Positions 7,829-17,687 of a DNA stretch of 64,000 bases are shown piece after piece. Made by a program: the position numbers and the translations under genes. Position 1 is the first letter of the stretch. Every line of letters starts with the position of its first letter. The stretch comes from Pseudonocardia benzenivorans CB1190 (GTDB lineage: Bacteria > Actinomycetota > Actinomycetes > Mycobacteriales > Pseudonocardiaceae): assembly GCF_000196675.2 (NCBI RefSeq), contig NC_015312.1:186001-250000 (forward strand), read 5' to 3'. Under the pieces are notes generated by a model, which was not told where the DNA came from, made no database searches, and saw nothing but the letters and a program-made list of their open reading frames with translations.

Positions 7829-8866
7829 TCAGAGCGCCCGGCGGGCCAGCGCCCAGTAGGCGCGGAAGAACACGTTCGCGACCTTGACGACGGGCGCCGG
7901 GCCGATCGCCTGCGGGTCGAGGTTCGGCGTCAGCCGCCGCATCCACTCTGGATCGGGCCGGGTCCGCTCCGCCTGCAGCTGCCGGCGCCGCTCGGCGACG
8001 TGCCCGCGGTGCCGCCACAGCCACATCCAGCCCGTCACCTTCTGCTTCCCCCAGCCCGACGCGACGGCGTAGCCGGTGAGCAGGACCTCCGTCGTCAGCA
8101 GCAGCGGCGCGAGGACGACGAGCGCACGGCCGCTCCACAGCGTCAGCACCATCATCAGCCGGTTGCGTTCGAGCAGGTGCATCTTGTGGCTGTTGCGGGA
8201 GAACTCGTAGTGGTGCACCGCGACCGCCTGCGGGACGCAGCGGGCGGGCAGGCCGCGCCGCCACGACCGCAGGCTCAGCTCCGTGTCTTCCAGGTAGGCG
8301 AAGTAGGCGTCGTCGAACCCGCCGAGTTCGTCCCACAGCGACCGGCGCAGCATCACGCAGGCGCCGCTCGCGCCGGTCACGTCGAACGGCTCGGTGCGGG
8401 TCTCGGGCCGGTTCATGTCGCCGGCCCAGGACAGCCCGACGAGGTGTACCGGGTTGCCGGCGCTGTTGATCAGCCCGGGCGGCTCGGCCAGCCGGATGCC
8501 GGCCATGACGGGCCCGACGTCCGGCCGCGCCGCCTCGGCGACCAGCAACGCGAGGGTGTCGGGCCGCAGCACGCAGTCGGAGTTGACCAGCGTGACGTAG
8601 TCGGTGTCCAGCTTCTCGACGCCCAGGTTGCACCCGCCGGCGAAGCCCGTGTTGACGCCCGGTGTGAGCAGCTCGACCCGGTCGTCGGGCGCGACGGCCG
8701 CGAGGTCGTCGGGCTCGCACCCGTTGTCGACGAGCACGACGCGCACGTCGACGTCGCGCGAGTCGAGCACGGAGCGGACGCACTCGGCGAGGTAGGGCTC
8801 GGCACGCCAGGCGAGCACGACGACCCCGACCGAGGGCCGGGTCGCTCCGACCGGGGGCTGTGTCAC
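7829..8866 (-). CDS. Glycosyltransferase family 2, rhamnosyltransferase-like
   Basis: 345 residues with an N-terminal GT-A domain: VVVLAWRAE, VVLVDNG, a TLVNSDC block in the DxD position, and the GGFDDAYFAYLEDTE acceptor/catalytic block typical of WbbL/rhamnosyltransferases. The C-terminal third has a hydrophobic stretch (about 240-270) suggesting membrane association. It lies near the complete dTDP-rhamnose gene set, so a rhamnosyl-transfer step in linker or envelope glycan synthesis is plausible, but WbbL identity is not established. The GTG overlaps the stop of the flippase gene upstream (GTGA). Confidence 0.78.
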   Translation of the reverse strand: MTQPPVGATRPSVGVVVLAWRAEPYLAECVRSVLDSRDVDVRVVLVDNGCEPDDLAAVAPDDRVELLTPGVNTGFAGGCNLGVEKLDTDYVTLVNSDCVLRPDTLALLVAEAARPDVGPVMAGIRLAEPPGLINSAGNPVHLVGLSWAGDMNRPETRTEPFDVTGASGACVMLRRSLWDELGGFDDAYFAYLEDTELSLRSWRRGLPARCVPQAVAVHHYEFSRNSHKMHLLERNRLMMVLTLWSGRALVVLAPLLLTTEVLLTGYAVASGWGKQKVTGWMWLWRHRGHVAERRRQLQAERTRPDPEWMRRLTPNLDPQAIGPAPVVKVANVFFRAYWALARRAL

Positions 8867-10152
8867 GGGGCGGCTCCTGGATCGGGGGGACGGCGGGCGG
8901 CGACGGCCAGCAGCGCGAGCACGGCGACGGCGGCCGCGAGCTGGCCGACCGCAGCGGCGGGGACGGGCGGGGACGCCAGGAACGCGACGACGACCAGCAC
9001 GACCAGCCCGGCGATCCACGCCCCCGCGACCGCCGCGGGCCTGCGCTCGGCGACGAGCCGGGTCTGGCCGATCTGCGCCGCCGCGCCGACGACCGTCGAC
9101 AGCGCCAGCACGACCAGCACCCACGCCGGCGGGATGACGGTGGCGGCGAACAGCAGTCGCGCGGCCCACGGCACGACGAAGACCGCCAGCACGAGCCAGA
9201 CGACACCGCCCACGGCGAGGGCCGCGCCGAGCCGGCGCACGATCGTGCGGACGCCGGACCGGTCGCCGTCGCCGAGCATCGCCGTGAACGAGGGCAGCAG
9301 GATGGCCTGCACGGCGGGGAAGAGCAGCACCGGGGCCCGCAGGATGACGGCCACCGTCACGAAGCCCGCGGCGACGGCCGGGGCGTCGGTGAGCCGCGAG
9401 GTCACGAAGACCGCGGCGAGGTTCCAGACGCCCTGGCCGGCGAGCAGCAGCGCGGCCGACCAGAACACCCCGCCCCGGGCGGGGGGCGGTACCGCCGTCG
9501 CGTCGGCGGACGCCTCGGCCCCGGTGGTCGCGGGGACCCGGGAGGCCGGGCGGGACAGCACGAGGGGCGAGACGAGCGGCGCGAGCGCCAGGATCGCGAT
9601 CCACGCCCCCGTGCCCTGCACGTCGGCGACGACGAACGCCGCGGCGGCGGCCAGCCCGACCGCGGCCTCGATCCAGAACGTCGCCGCGTAGAGGCCGTAC
9701 CGCCGGCGGCCGGCGAGGGGGCCGCGCAGCAGGTACGAGGCCGCCATCGTCACCGCGCCGGCCGCGAGCAGGCCGATCGCGACCCCGGTCCCGCCGAGCG
9801 CGTGGCCCAGCAGCGGCCCGGCCGCGGCCGCCAGCACCAGCGCGACGACGAGCAGTCGCAGGGTGTCGCGCCGGGCCGCGCGGACGGCCGGTGCGGTGTC
9901 GTGGCTGCGGGCGACGGCGTCGGCGACCGCGCGGGTCGCCTCGAGCTCGACCGCCGCGAACAACCCGCGCCCGACCGTGTTGATCAGCAGGTAGTACGAG
10001 CTCACGGCGGCGAACCCGGCCGTGTCCAGGTGCCGCGCGGCGATCGCGAGCACCAGGTAGTTCGACAGCGCCAGGCCGATCTGGCTGCCCGCGACCTGTG
10101 CCGCGGCGCCGGTGCGGCGCACGCGGCTGCCCGAGTCGGCGCGGCTGGTCAC
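8863..10152 (-). CDS. Polysaccharide flippase-like polytopic membrane protein (Wzx/MATE type)
   Basis: A 429-residue protein with about 12 hydrophobic helices arranged like MOP-superfamily lipid-linked oligosaccharide flippases. The GlyAla-rich helices are separated by Arg-rich cytoplasmic loops (for example LRGPLAGRRRYGLY near residue 145). It is expected to move undecaprenyl/decaprenyl-linked glycan across the membrane. It is coupled to the following GT2 gene, suggesting that the pair makes and exports one glycan. The GTG start has a TAGCCT -10 box 6 nt upstream. Assignment rests on topology and context, because the family is weakly conserved in sequence. Confidence 0.7.
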   Translation of the reverse strand: MTSRADSGSRVRRTGAAAQVAGSQIGLALSNYLVLAIAARHLDTAGFAAVSSYYLLINTVGRGLFAAVELEATRAVADAVARSHDTAPAVRAARRDTLRLLVVALVLAAAAGPLLGHALGGTGVAIGLLAAGAVTMAASYLLRGPLAGRRRYGLYAATFWIEAAVGLAAAAAFVVADVQGTGAWIAILALAPLVSPLVLSRPASRVPATTGAEASADATAVPPPARGGVFWSAALLLAGQGVWNLAAVFVTSRLTDAPAVAAGFVTVAVILRAPVLLFPAVQAILLPSFTAMLGDGDRSGVRTIVRRLGAALAVGGVVWLVLAVFVVPWAARLLFAATVIPPAWVLVVLALSTVVGAAAQIGQTRLVAERRPAAVAGAWIAGLVVLVVVAFLASPPVPAAAVGQLAAAVAVLALLAVAARRPPDPGAAP

Positions 10153-10158
10153 CGCGCC

Positions 10159-10164
10159 AGGCTA
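10159..10164 (-). promoter_or_regulatory. -10 box (TAGCCT) for a leaderless flippase start
   Basis: On the minus strand TAGCCT is followed by 6 nt and the GTG start. No ribosome-binding site is visible. Confidence 0.5.
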
Positions 10165-10205
10165 GTCGCCGGGCGCACCGGCCCCGCGTCCGCGGTGACG
10201 GCCGG

Positions 10206-12311
10206 TCATCCCGAGCCGTCGGACAGCAACGGACCTGCGGGGACGCCCGCACGCACCTCGGCCGACGTCCGCTCGGTGCCGGGGGTGTCGATCCGGTAGA
10301 GCACGACGTCGGGGTTGCGGTAGACGACGGTGAGCCAGTCGGCGTTCTGCAGGCCGGTCAGTCCCGGTTCCCGGGTGGCGTCGCTGCGCAGGAAACCGGC
10401 GTCGAGCTGCACGTACCGGATGTCCAGCTGCTGCACGGCCGCGCGGACGGCCGGGTCGTCGGGGTAGCGGTTGAAGCTCTGCGCGAGCAGGGCCGCGTCG
10501 GGGCCGGTGCGGAACCCGTCATAGTGCCCCGCGACGGACTCGACGCCGGTGAGCGCGTACAGCCAGGTCGAGCCGTCGCCCCGGTCGTTGAGGACGCGCT
10601 CGCCCGGCGGCACGATCTTCGCGATCTCCTCCATGCCGGTGATCTCCAGATGGGAGACGGCCGGTCCGTTCCCGGTGTTCTGCATCATCCGGGCCTGGTC
10701 GCGGCTCACGTAGAGACCCCGCGTCAGCACGACGAACGCCAGCAGCACGAGCACCGAGGTCGCGACGGCCAGTACCCGCCGCGTCGCCGGGCTCGCCGAC
10801 GGCAGGGACTCCGGTGGCCGGTGCCGTGCGGCGTCGGCGATGCGGGCGAGCCCGGTCACGAGCAGCCGCTGCAGCTCGCCGACACCGTGTCCGACGACGA
10901 TGCACAGCGGGACGGCCGTCAGCGCGATCAGCCGCCAGCGGTCGTTCCACCACAGGCTGGTGATCGTCTTCGCCCACGGCGCGCTCGACGCCGCCGCGAC
11001 GACGAACAGCGCCCCGAACACCGCCGCGGTGAACCCGGTCCAGCGCAGCGCGCCGAGGCTGCGGTAGGCGAGCAGGCCGACCAGCAGGAACGCCATCAGC
11101 CACAGCTGGACCGTGTCGCTGCCGTGGCCGAAGGTCAGGATCTCGCCGACGGCCGTCGACACGGTCTGGTCGGCGGGCCACGTGACCGCCGACAGGGTCC
11201 CCGCGGTGGTGAGCGTGCCGCCAACCTGCGCCGCGCAGCCGACGGCCGCCACGACGCCCCCGCCGACGAGCAGGCCGACCTCCCGCGGCACCCGCGACGG
11301 GGTCGACCACCAGCGCTGTACGAGTGCGGGCAGCGTGAACAGGACCGCACCGATGAGGATCGCGGGGTGCAGGCACAGCAGGCCCGCCATGCCGAGCGCG
11401 AACAGCAGTCCCGGACGGATCGCGGCGCGCAGACCCGGCGCGTCGAGCAGGTCGACGACCAGGACCACCAGCAGCGGCGTCAGCGCGACCCCCGTGGCGA
11501 ACGGCAGCAGCGGCCCGCGCCAGAGCAGGTCGTAGACCGACGAGACGGCGACGACGGCCAGCGCGGCGGCGGCCGCGACGATCGGCCGCCCGCCGTAGCG
11601 GCGCACGAGCGCGACCAGCGAGAGCGCGAGCATCCCCGGGATGAGGACGGTCTGGGCGTTGAGGACCGTCGGGATGGTCGCGCCCGTCATCTCGTAGACG
11701 ACCGTCGCGACCAGGTGGTAGGCGTTCGGGTAGAAGATCGGCGGGGCGCCGGGCTCGTACCAGTTGGTGAGCCCCATCCCGTAGAGCGAGCCGTCGCCGG
11801 TCTCGGCGATGTAGCGGATGCCGTTGGCGTGGAAGACGGCGTCCCAGTCCTGCGGGATCGCCCCGAGCGTCCGGATCCCGCCGAGGATGACGAGGATCCC
11901 CGTCCCGGTCGCGACGACCGCCGCCGCGACGACCGCGAGCTGGGCCGCGAGGCTCCAGGGCGGGATCGCGGGACCGGGTGGCGGTGTGCCCCGCCGCCGG
12001 CGGACCAGCAGCCGCAGCCCTCCGACGACGACCACCAGCACGACGAACGCCAGTGCCCACGACAGCGGTGACCAGCGGATCCCCAGCGTCGAGCAGAGCG
12101 GGCCCGCGATGCCCGACACCGCGTAGGTGAACATCGGGGCGGTGGCGACGAGGGTCCAGCCACGCAGGCCGCCGACCAGCCCGACGAGGCCGCCCGGGAC
12201 CAGGAGGGTCGCCACGTACGCGATCACGACCACGCCGTCGGCAGCACCGAGCTGCGGGATGATCACGTTGCTCTTCTTCTGGTCGGGGGATGGTGCGTCC
12301 TGCTCCCGCAT
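10206..12311 (-). CDS. Large polytopic membrane protein, DUF6541/GT-C-like
   Basis: 701 residues with an N-terminal bundle of about 12 or more transmembrane helices and a soluble C-terminal domain of about 170 residues. The first large extracytoplasmic loop carries W-D-x3-H (DWDAVFHANG), followed about 40 residues later by YPNAYH. This is the arrangement of GT-C glycosyltransferases, in which an acidic residue in loop 1 binds a polyprenyl-phosphate sugar. It resembles the actinobacterial DUF6541 proteins. The ATG follows a weak GAGG. It is divergent from glf, so it may act on galactan or a related glycan. Catalytic function is inferred. Confidence 0.65.
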   Translation of the reverse strand: MREQDAPSPDQKKSNVIIPQLGAADGVVVIAYVATLLVPGGLVGLVGGLRGWTLVATAPMFTYAVSGIAGPLCSTLGIRWSPLSWALAFVVLVVVVGGLRLLVRRRRGTPPPGPAIPPWSLAAQLAVVAAAVVATGTGILVILGGIRTLGAIPQDWDAVFHANGIRYIAETGDGSLYGMGLTNWYEPGAPPIFYPNAYHLVATVVYEMTGATIPTVLNAQTVLIPGMLALSLVALVRRYGGRPIVAAAAALAVVAVSSVYDLLWRGPLLPFATGVALTPLLVVLVVDLLDAPGLRAAIRPGLLFALGMAGLLCLHPAILIGAVLFTLPALVQRWWSTPSRVPREVGLLVGGGVVAAVGCAAQVGGTLTTAGTLSAVTWPADQTVSTAVGEILTFGHGSDTVQLWLMAFLLVGLLAYRSLGALRWTGFTAAVFGALFVVAAASSAPWAKTITSLWWNDRWRLIALTAVPLCIVVGHGVGELQRLLVTGLARIADAARHRPPESLPSASPATRRVLAVATSVLVLLAFVVLTRGLYVSRDQARMMQNTGNGPAVSHLEITGMEEIAKIVPPGERVLNDRGDGSTWLYALTGVESVAGHYDGFRTGPDAALLAQSFNRYPDDPAVRAAVQQLDIRYVQLDAGFLRSDATREPGLTGLQNADWLTVVYRNPDVVLYRIDTPGTERTSAEVRAGVPAGPLLSDGSG

Positions 12312-12351
12312 GCTAGCCACGCCTCGCCCGGCGGCCGTGGCACCGCCCTGA

Positions 12352-13617
<1,266 letters not shown>

Positions 13618-13626
13618 CCCCGGCGG

Positions 13627-13641
13627 CCCCGCGACGCGGGG
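13627..13641 (+). terminator. Candidate terminator after glf
   Basis: CCCCGC and GCGGGG flank GAC, giving a compact GC-only hairpin 10 bp after the glf stop. No T-run follows, as is usual in actinobacteria. Strength is uncertain because the stem is short. Confidence 0.4.
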
Positions 13642-13765
13642 GGTGCGCCCGACACCCCGGCCGCAACCTGAGCGCTCCCGATCGGGCCGCGGGCGACGCT
13701 GGGGTTGCGGGCGGGCGCGTCGAGCCTCCCGCGCCGCCACCACGACACCTGCCAGACTTCCGCGC

Positions 13766-15487
13766 ATGACGGACACCGCCGAGGTCGCCGCCCGGCCGCA
13801 GGAGGCCGAGCCCGACCCGGACGCCCGGCCGCCCCGGTCGGGGCGCCGGGTCTGGTGGGGTGTCCCGGCGGTGCTGCTGCCCACGGTCCTGTTCGGCCTG
13901 CACGCCCTCGTCTACGGGCGCTGGGAGGTCGACGACGCCGGCATCACGTTCGCCTACGCGCGTTCCGTCGCGACGGGCGCCGGGCCGGTCCTGCAGGCGG
14001 GGCTGCCGCCCGTCGAGGGCTGGTCGAACCCGGCGTGGCTCGGGCTGCTCGTGGTCGGGCACTGGCTGCGGCTGTTCGACCACGGTGCCTGGTTCGGCGT
14101 CCCGGACTACGTCGCCTACCCGAAGGCCCTGGCCCTGCTGTGCGTCGCCGGCGTGTTCGCGGGTTTCTGGGCGGCGGCGTCCGCGGTGTCGCGCCGGCCG
14201 GTCGTCGTCACCGTCGTCGCCGGCACGATCGCCGCGGCGATCCCGTCGTTCGTCATCTGGTGCGTGTCGGGGCTGGAGAACTCGCTCCTGGCGCTGGCCG
14301 TGACGTGGATCGGCGCGGTGCTGGTGCGGGCGGCCGCCCGGGGGAGGGTCGCGGCGGCGTTCCCGGCGGTCGGCTGCGGGCTGCTCGCCGCCCTCGCCGC
14401 GCTCACCCGTCCGGAGGGGTTGATCTACGGGGCGGCGTTCCCGCTGGTCGCGCTCCTGCTGGTGCGTCGTGGCGCCGTGGCGCGCACGCTCGGGGCGGGC
14501 GTGCTGTCCGTCGTGGCGTTCCTCGTCCCGGTCGGGTTGTACCTGTGGTGGCGCTGGGCGACGTTCGGTCAGCTGCTGCCGACGACCGCCGTGGCGAAGT
14601 CGCAGGGCCTGCCGACGGTCGCGGGGTTCGGCAAGGTCACCGAGCTGGTCTCGTACGCCGGCTGGCTCGGCGTGCTGGTCGGGGCCGTCGTCGTCGGGGC
14701 CGCGCTGCTGCGGCCGACGCCGGTGCGCACGGCCGTCGTCGTCCTGCTGGTGCCGCTCGGGCTGGGGATCGTCGCGTTCGGTGTGCTCGTCCCCGACTGG
14801 ATGGAGCAGTACCGCTTCGCCACACCGGTGTGGGCTCTCGGGGCGCTGGTGGTGACGCTCGCCGCGGTGGACGTCCTCGGCGGGCTGCGGGCGCGTGGGC
14901 GGGCGGTGGTCGCGGTCGTCGTCGCCGGCGCCGCCGTGCTCTCCGGGGTGGGCTGGGTCGGGGCCGCGCAGTCGTTCCGGGCCGCACCCACCGCGCCGAT
15001 GTGCCTGATCGTCGTCAACACCGGGTGGGAGTTCAACGGCTACGCCGACATCCTGGGCCTGCGCTCGGCGACGTTCTTCGCTCCCGAGATCGGTGGCGGC
15101 GCGCTGGCCGGACGATCGCTGCTGGTCGACGGCGCCGGGCTCGCCGAGCCGACGATCGCGAGGCTCTGGGCCGCGAAGGACTGGGCGGGCGTGCGCGACT
15201 ACGTGCTCGACGACGTCCGGCCGACCTTCTTCCGCGCGCACGGCGAGTTCCGGACACAGATGGACTTCGACGACGACCCGCGGTTCCAGGCCGACTACGT
15301 GCTCATCGGGCCGGCACCCAACGGCGGCGGCAACTGGGTGCGCCGTGACCTCGTGCGCGACGAGGCGACGATGGACCGGTTGCGCGCCTGGGCCGCCCGG
15401 GCCGCGGCCGACGACACGGCCCAGCGCGCGACGCCCCGTGCGTCGTGCGGGGACCGCATCGTGCAGGGCGAGACCGCGGCGTCCTGA
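13766..15487 (+). CDS. GT-C membrane glycosyltransferase, AftB-like arabinofuranosyltransferase candidate
   Basis: 573 residues: a short cytoplasmic N-terminus, about 10-11 transmembrane helices and a soluble C-terminal domain from about residue 400. The first periplasmic loop carries WEVDDAGITFAYAR. The paired aspartates are the hallmark of GT-C enzymes using decaprenyl-phospho-arabinose or -mannose. A second loop motif, EGWSNPAW, follows. In mycobacteria AftB (Rv3805c), the terminal beta-1,2-arabinofuranosyltransferase, sits next to ubiA and glfT2, so AftB is the leading candidate. The resemblance is to fold and position rather than clear sequence identity. The ATG lies 148 bp after glf. 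Confidence 0.68.
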   Translation: MTDTAEVAARPQEAEPDPDARPPRSGRRVWWGVPAVLLPTVLFGLHALVYGRWEVDDAGITFAYARSVATGAGPVLQAGLPPVEGWSNPAWLGLLVVGHWLRLFDHGAWFGVPDYVAYPKALALLCVAGVFAGFWAAASAVSRRPVVVTVVAGTIAAAIPSFVIWCVSGLENSLLALAVTWIGAVLVRAAARGRVAAAFPAVGCGLLAALAALTRPEGLIYGAAFPLVALLLVRRGAVARTLGAGVLSVVAFLVPVGLYLWWRWATFGQLLPTTAVAKSQGLPTVAGFGKVTELVSYAGWLGVLVGAVVVGAALLRPTPVRTAVVVLLVPLGLGIVAFGVLVPDWMEQYRFATPVWALGALVVTLAAVDVLGGLRARGRAVVAVVVAGAAVLSGVGWVGAAQSFRAAPTAPMCLIVVNTGWEFNGYADILGLRSATFFAPEIGGGALAGRSLLVDGAGLAEPTIARLWAAKDWAGVRDYVLDDVRPTFFRAHGEFRTQMDFDDDPRFQADYVLIGPAPNGGGNWVRRDLVRDEATMDRLRAWAARAAADDTAQRATPRASCGDRIVQGETAAS

Positions 15488-15544
15488 CGGGCGACGCACC
15501 TCGCCGGCGCGGCGCGCCCCCGCCCCGGGTGACCCTCGTCTGTC

Positions 15545-15559
15545 GCTACCCTCGGTCGC
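15545..15559 (+). promoter_or_regulatory. glfT2 upstream element identical to the glf promoter 15-mer
   Basis: GCTACCCTCGGTCGC contains TACCCT (15547-15552), here 68 nt upstream of the glfT2 ATG rather than 8 nt. The glfT2 transcript would therefore carry a leader of roughly 60 nt, with the GAGG-like sequence near 15600-15608 close to the start. Confidence 0.5.
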
Positions 15560-15620
15560 GCATCCGCCACCGACGGACCTTCGCCGTCGCCGAGCAGCAG
15601 AGGACCGAGGCCCAGCCCTG

Positions 15621-17609
15621 ATGACCGAGCTCGCCACCGACCCGACCACGCGACCCGTCCCCGACGAGTCGGCCGACAACGCGCCCGGGCTCCTCCAGCG
15701 GGTCATCCTGCCGCGCCCGACGGACCCGACCCGGGTGCGGGCGCTCTACGTCGACGAAGGGTCGGGCGTCCGCCTGGCCACCGAGCCCCCGCAGCCCGGT
15801 GACCCGACGCAGCCCGTCTCGCTCACGCTCGGTCACCGCGGGCAGCGCCGGCTGCGGGTCGTCTCCCGCACCTCGGCGGTGGTCCCGGCCGGGTCCGAGG
15901 TGTCCTTCGGTGCCTACTTCAACGGTTTCGCGGCCGGGTACTGGCGGCGGTGGTCGATCCTGACCGAGGTCCACCTGCGGCTGACGCTGGAGGGCGCCGG
16001 CCGCGTGGAGGTCTACCGGACCAAGGCCGACGGCACGCACATCTACGTCGGCGGCGAGGTCGTCGAGGGCCGTCACGAGCTCGACATGGCGCTCGACCTG
16101 CGGCCGTTCGAGGACGGCGGGTGGTACTGGTTCGACCTGGTCACCGACGAGGCCGAGCTCACCCTGGTCGAGGGTGGCTGGTTCGCCGACCGGCCCGCGC
16201 CCGGACGCGCGGCGGTCACGATCGGGATGCCGACGTTCAACCGGCCGGCCGACTGCGTCGCGACCCTCACCGCGATCGGTGAGGACCCGGCGGTCCTCGC
16301 CGAGGTCACCGCCGTGATCCTGCCCGACCAGGGCACGCAGAAGGTCCGCGACGCCGACGGCTTCGAGACGGCGGCCGCGCGCCTGGGCGGGCGGCTGCGC
16401 ATCGTCGACCAGCCCAACCTCGGCGGGTCCGGCGGCTACGCCCGCGTCATGTACGAGGCGCTCGGGTCGACCGACTGCGAGCAGATCCTCTTCATGGACG
16501 ACGACATCCTGCTCGAGCCCGACTCGGTGCTGCGGGCCGTCGCGTTCTCGCGGTTCGCCCGCAACCCGATGCTGGTCGGCGGGCAGATGCTGTCGCTGCA
16601 GGCCCGTTCGCAGCTGTCGACGATGGGCGAGGTCGTCGACCGCAACGCCTTCCTGTGGCGCAACGCCCCGAAGACCGAGCCGCACCACGACCTGGCCGAC
16701 CGCCCGTTGCGGCAGTCGCCGTGGATGCACGCGCGCGTCGACGTCGACTACAACGCGTGGTGGATGTGCCTGATCCCGCGCTCGGTCGCCGAGGACCTCG
16801 GGCTGCCGCTGCCGCTGTTCATCAAGTGGGACGACGCGGAGTACGGCCTGCGGGCCCGCTCCCGTGGCTACCGCACCGCGACCGTGCCGGGGATCGCGAT
16901 CTGGCACATGTCGTTCCTGGAGAAGGACGACACCAGCGACTGGCAGGCCTACTTCCACTACCGCAACCGGTTCGTCGCCGCGGCGCTGCACGGTCCGGTC
17001 AACCCGCGGGCCCTGCTCGTCGACACCTTCAAGCGCAGCCTGCGTCACCTGCTGCTCATGGAGTACTCGGCGATGGCGTTGCAGGACATGGCGTTGCGCG
17101 ACTTCCTCGCCGGGCCGGAGGTGCTCTTCCCGACGCTGCCGACCGTGCTGCCGGAGATCCGGGCCAAGCGCGCGGAGTTCGACGACGGGCGCCCGCTCGA
17201 CTCGGCCACCCAGGTCCCGCTCGCCGAGCTCGACGAGCTGGCCGCGCAGATGTTCCCGAATCCGCCGCGCGACCTGAAGGGCGCGTTGAAGATGCTGGGC
17301 CGGGCCGTCGCGGCCAACCTGCGGACGCCGAACCCCGCACACCACGACGTGCCTCAGCGCAACGTGCCGTCGCGCAAGGCGCACTGGTACGTGCTCGCAC
17401 ACCTCGACTCGGCCACGGTGTCGACGCCGGACGGCCGCGGCGTCACCTTCCGCCGCCGCGACCGTGCGCTGTTCGCGGCCCAGATCACCCGCTCGGCCCG
17501 GCAGCTGCGCGAGGTCGCCCGCCGCTGGCCGGAGCTGCAGCGGCGCTACCGGGAGGCGCAGCCGACGCTGACGAGCCGCGAGGGCTGGGCGCAGATCTTC
17601 GAGCGCTGA
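15621..17609 (+). CDS. glfT2: Galactofuranosyltransferase GlfT2
   Basis: A 662-residue bifunctional galactofuranosyltransferase that polymerises the galactan chain with alternating beta-1,5 and beta-1,6 linkages from UDP-Galf. Layout matches Rv3808c: an N-terminal beta-barrel domain (about 1-195), a GT-A domain with TFNRP and the metal-binding DDD at residues 293-295, WDD at 403-405 (catalytic base region), His429, then a helical C-terminal domain. It lies after the AftB-like gene and carries the same 15-mer upstream as glf. The gene ends before a perfect palindrome shared with the opposing paralogue. Confidence 0.95.
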   Translation: MTELATDPTTRPVPDESADNAPGLLQRVILPRPTDPTRVRALYVDEGSGVRLATEPPQPGDPTQPVSLTLGHRGQRRLRVVSRTSAVVPAGSEVSFGAYFNGFAAGYWRRWSILTEVHLRLTLEGAGRVEVYRTKADGTHIYVGGEVVEGRHELDMALDLRPFEDGGWYWFDLVTDEAELTLVEGGWFADRPAPGRAAVTIGMPTFNRPADCVATLTAIGEDPAVLAEVTAVILPDQGTQKVRDADGFETAAARLGGRLRIVDQPNLGGSGGYARVMYEALGSTDCEQILFMDDDILLEPDSVLRAVAFSRFARNPMLVGGQMLSLQARSQLSTMGEVVDRNAFLWRNAPKTEPHHDLADRPLRQSPWMHARVDVDYNAWWMCLIPRSVAEDLGLPLPLFIKWDDAEYGLRARSRGYRTATVPGIAIWHMSFLEKDDTSDWQAYFHYRNRFVAAALHGPVNPRALLVDTFKRSLRHLLLMEYSAMALQDMALRDFLAGPEVLFPTLPTVLPEIRAKRAEFDDGRPLDSATQVPLAELDELAAQMFPNPPRDLKGALKMLGRAVAANLRTPNPAHHDVPQRNVPSRKAHWYVLAHLDSATVSTPDGRGVTFRRRDRALFAAQITRSARQLREVARRWPELQRRYREAQPTLTSREGWAQIFER

Positions 17610-17621
17610 GCCCCGGTACGA

Positions 17622-17669
17622 ACGAACGGCGCCGCCGCGCAACCCGGGTTGCGCGGCGGCGCCGTTCGT
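17622..17669. terminator. Perfect 48-bp palindrome, bidirectional terminator
   Basis: Every base from 17622 to 17669 pairs about the centre CCCGGG, giving a 24-bp arm with ACGAACGGCGCC at its outer end. It sits 12 bp after glfT2 and 18 bp after its convergent paralogue, so it can end transcription from both sides. Confidence 0.8.
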
Positions 17670-17687
17670 AGGCCCCGGTGAGCCGGG

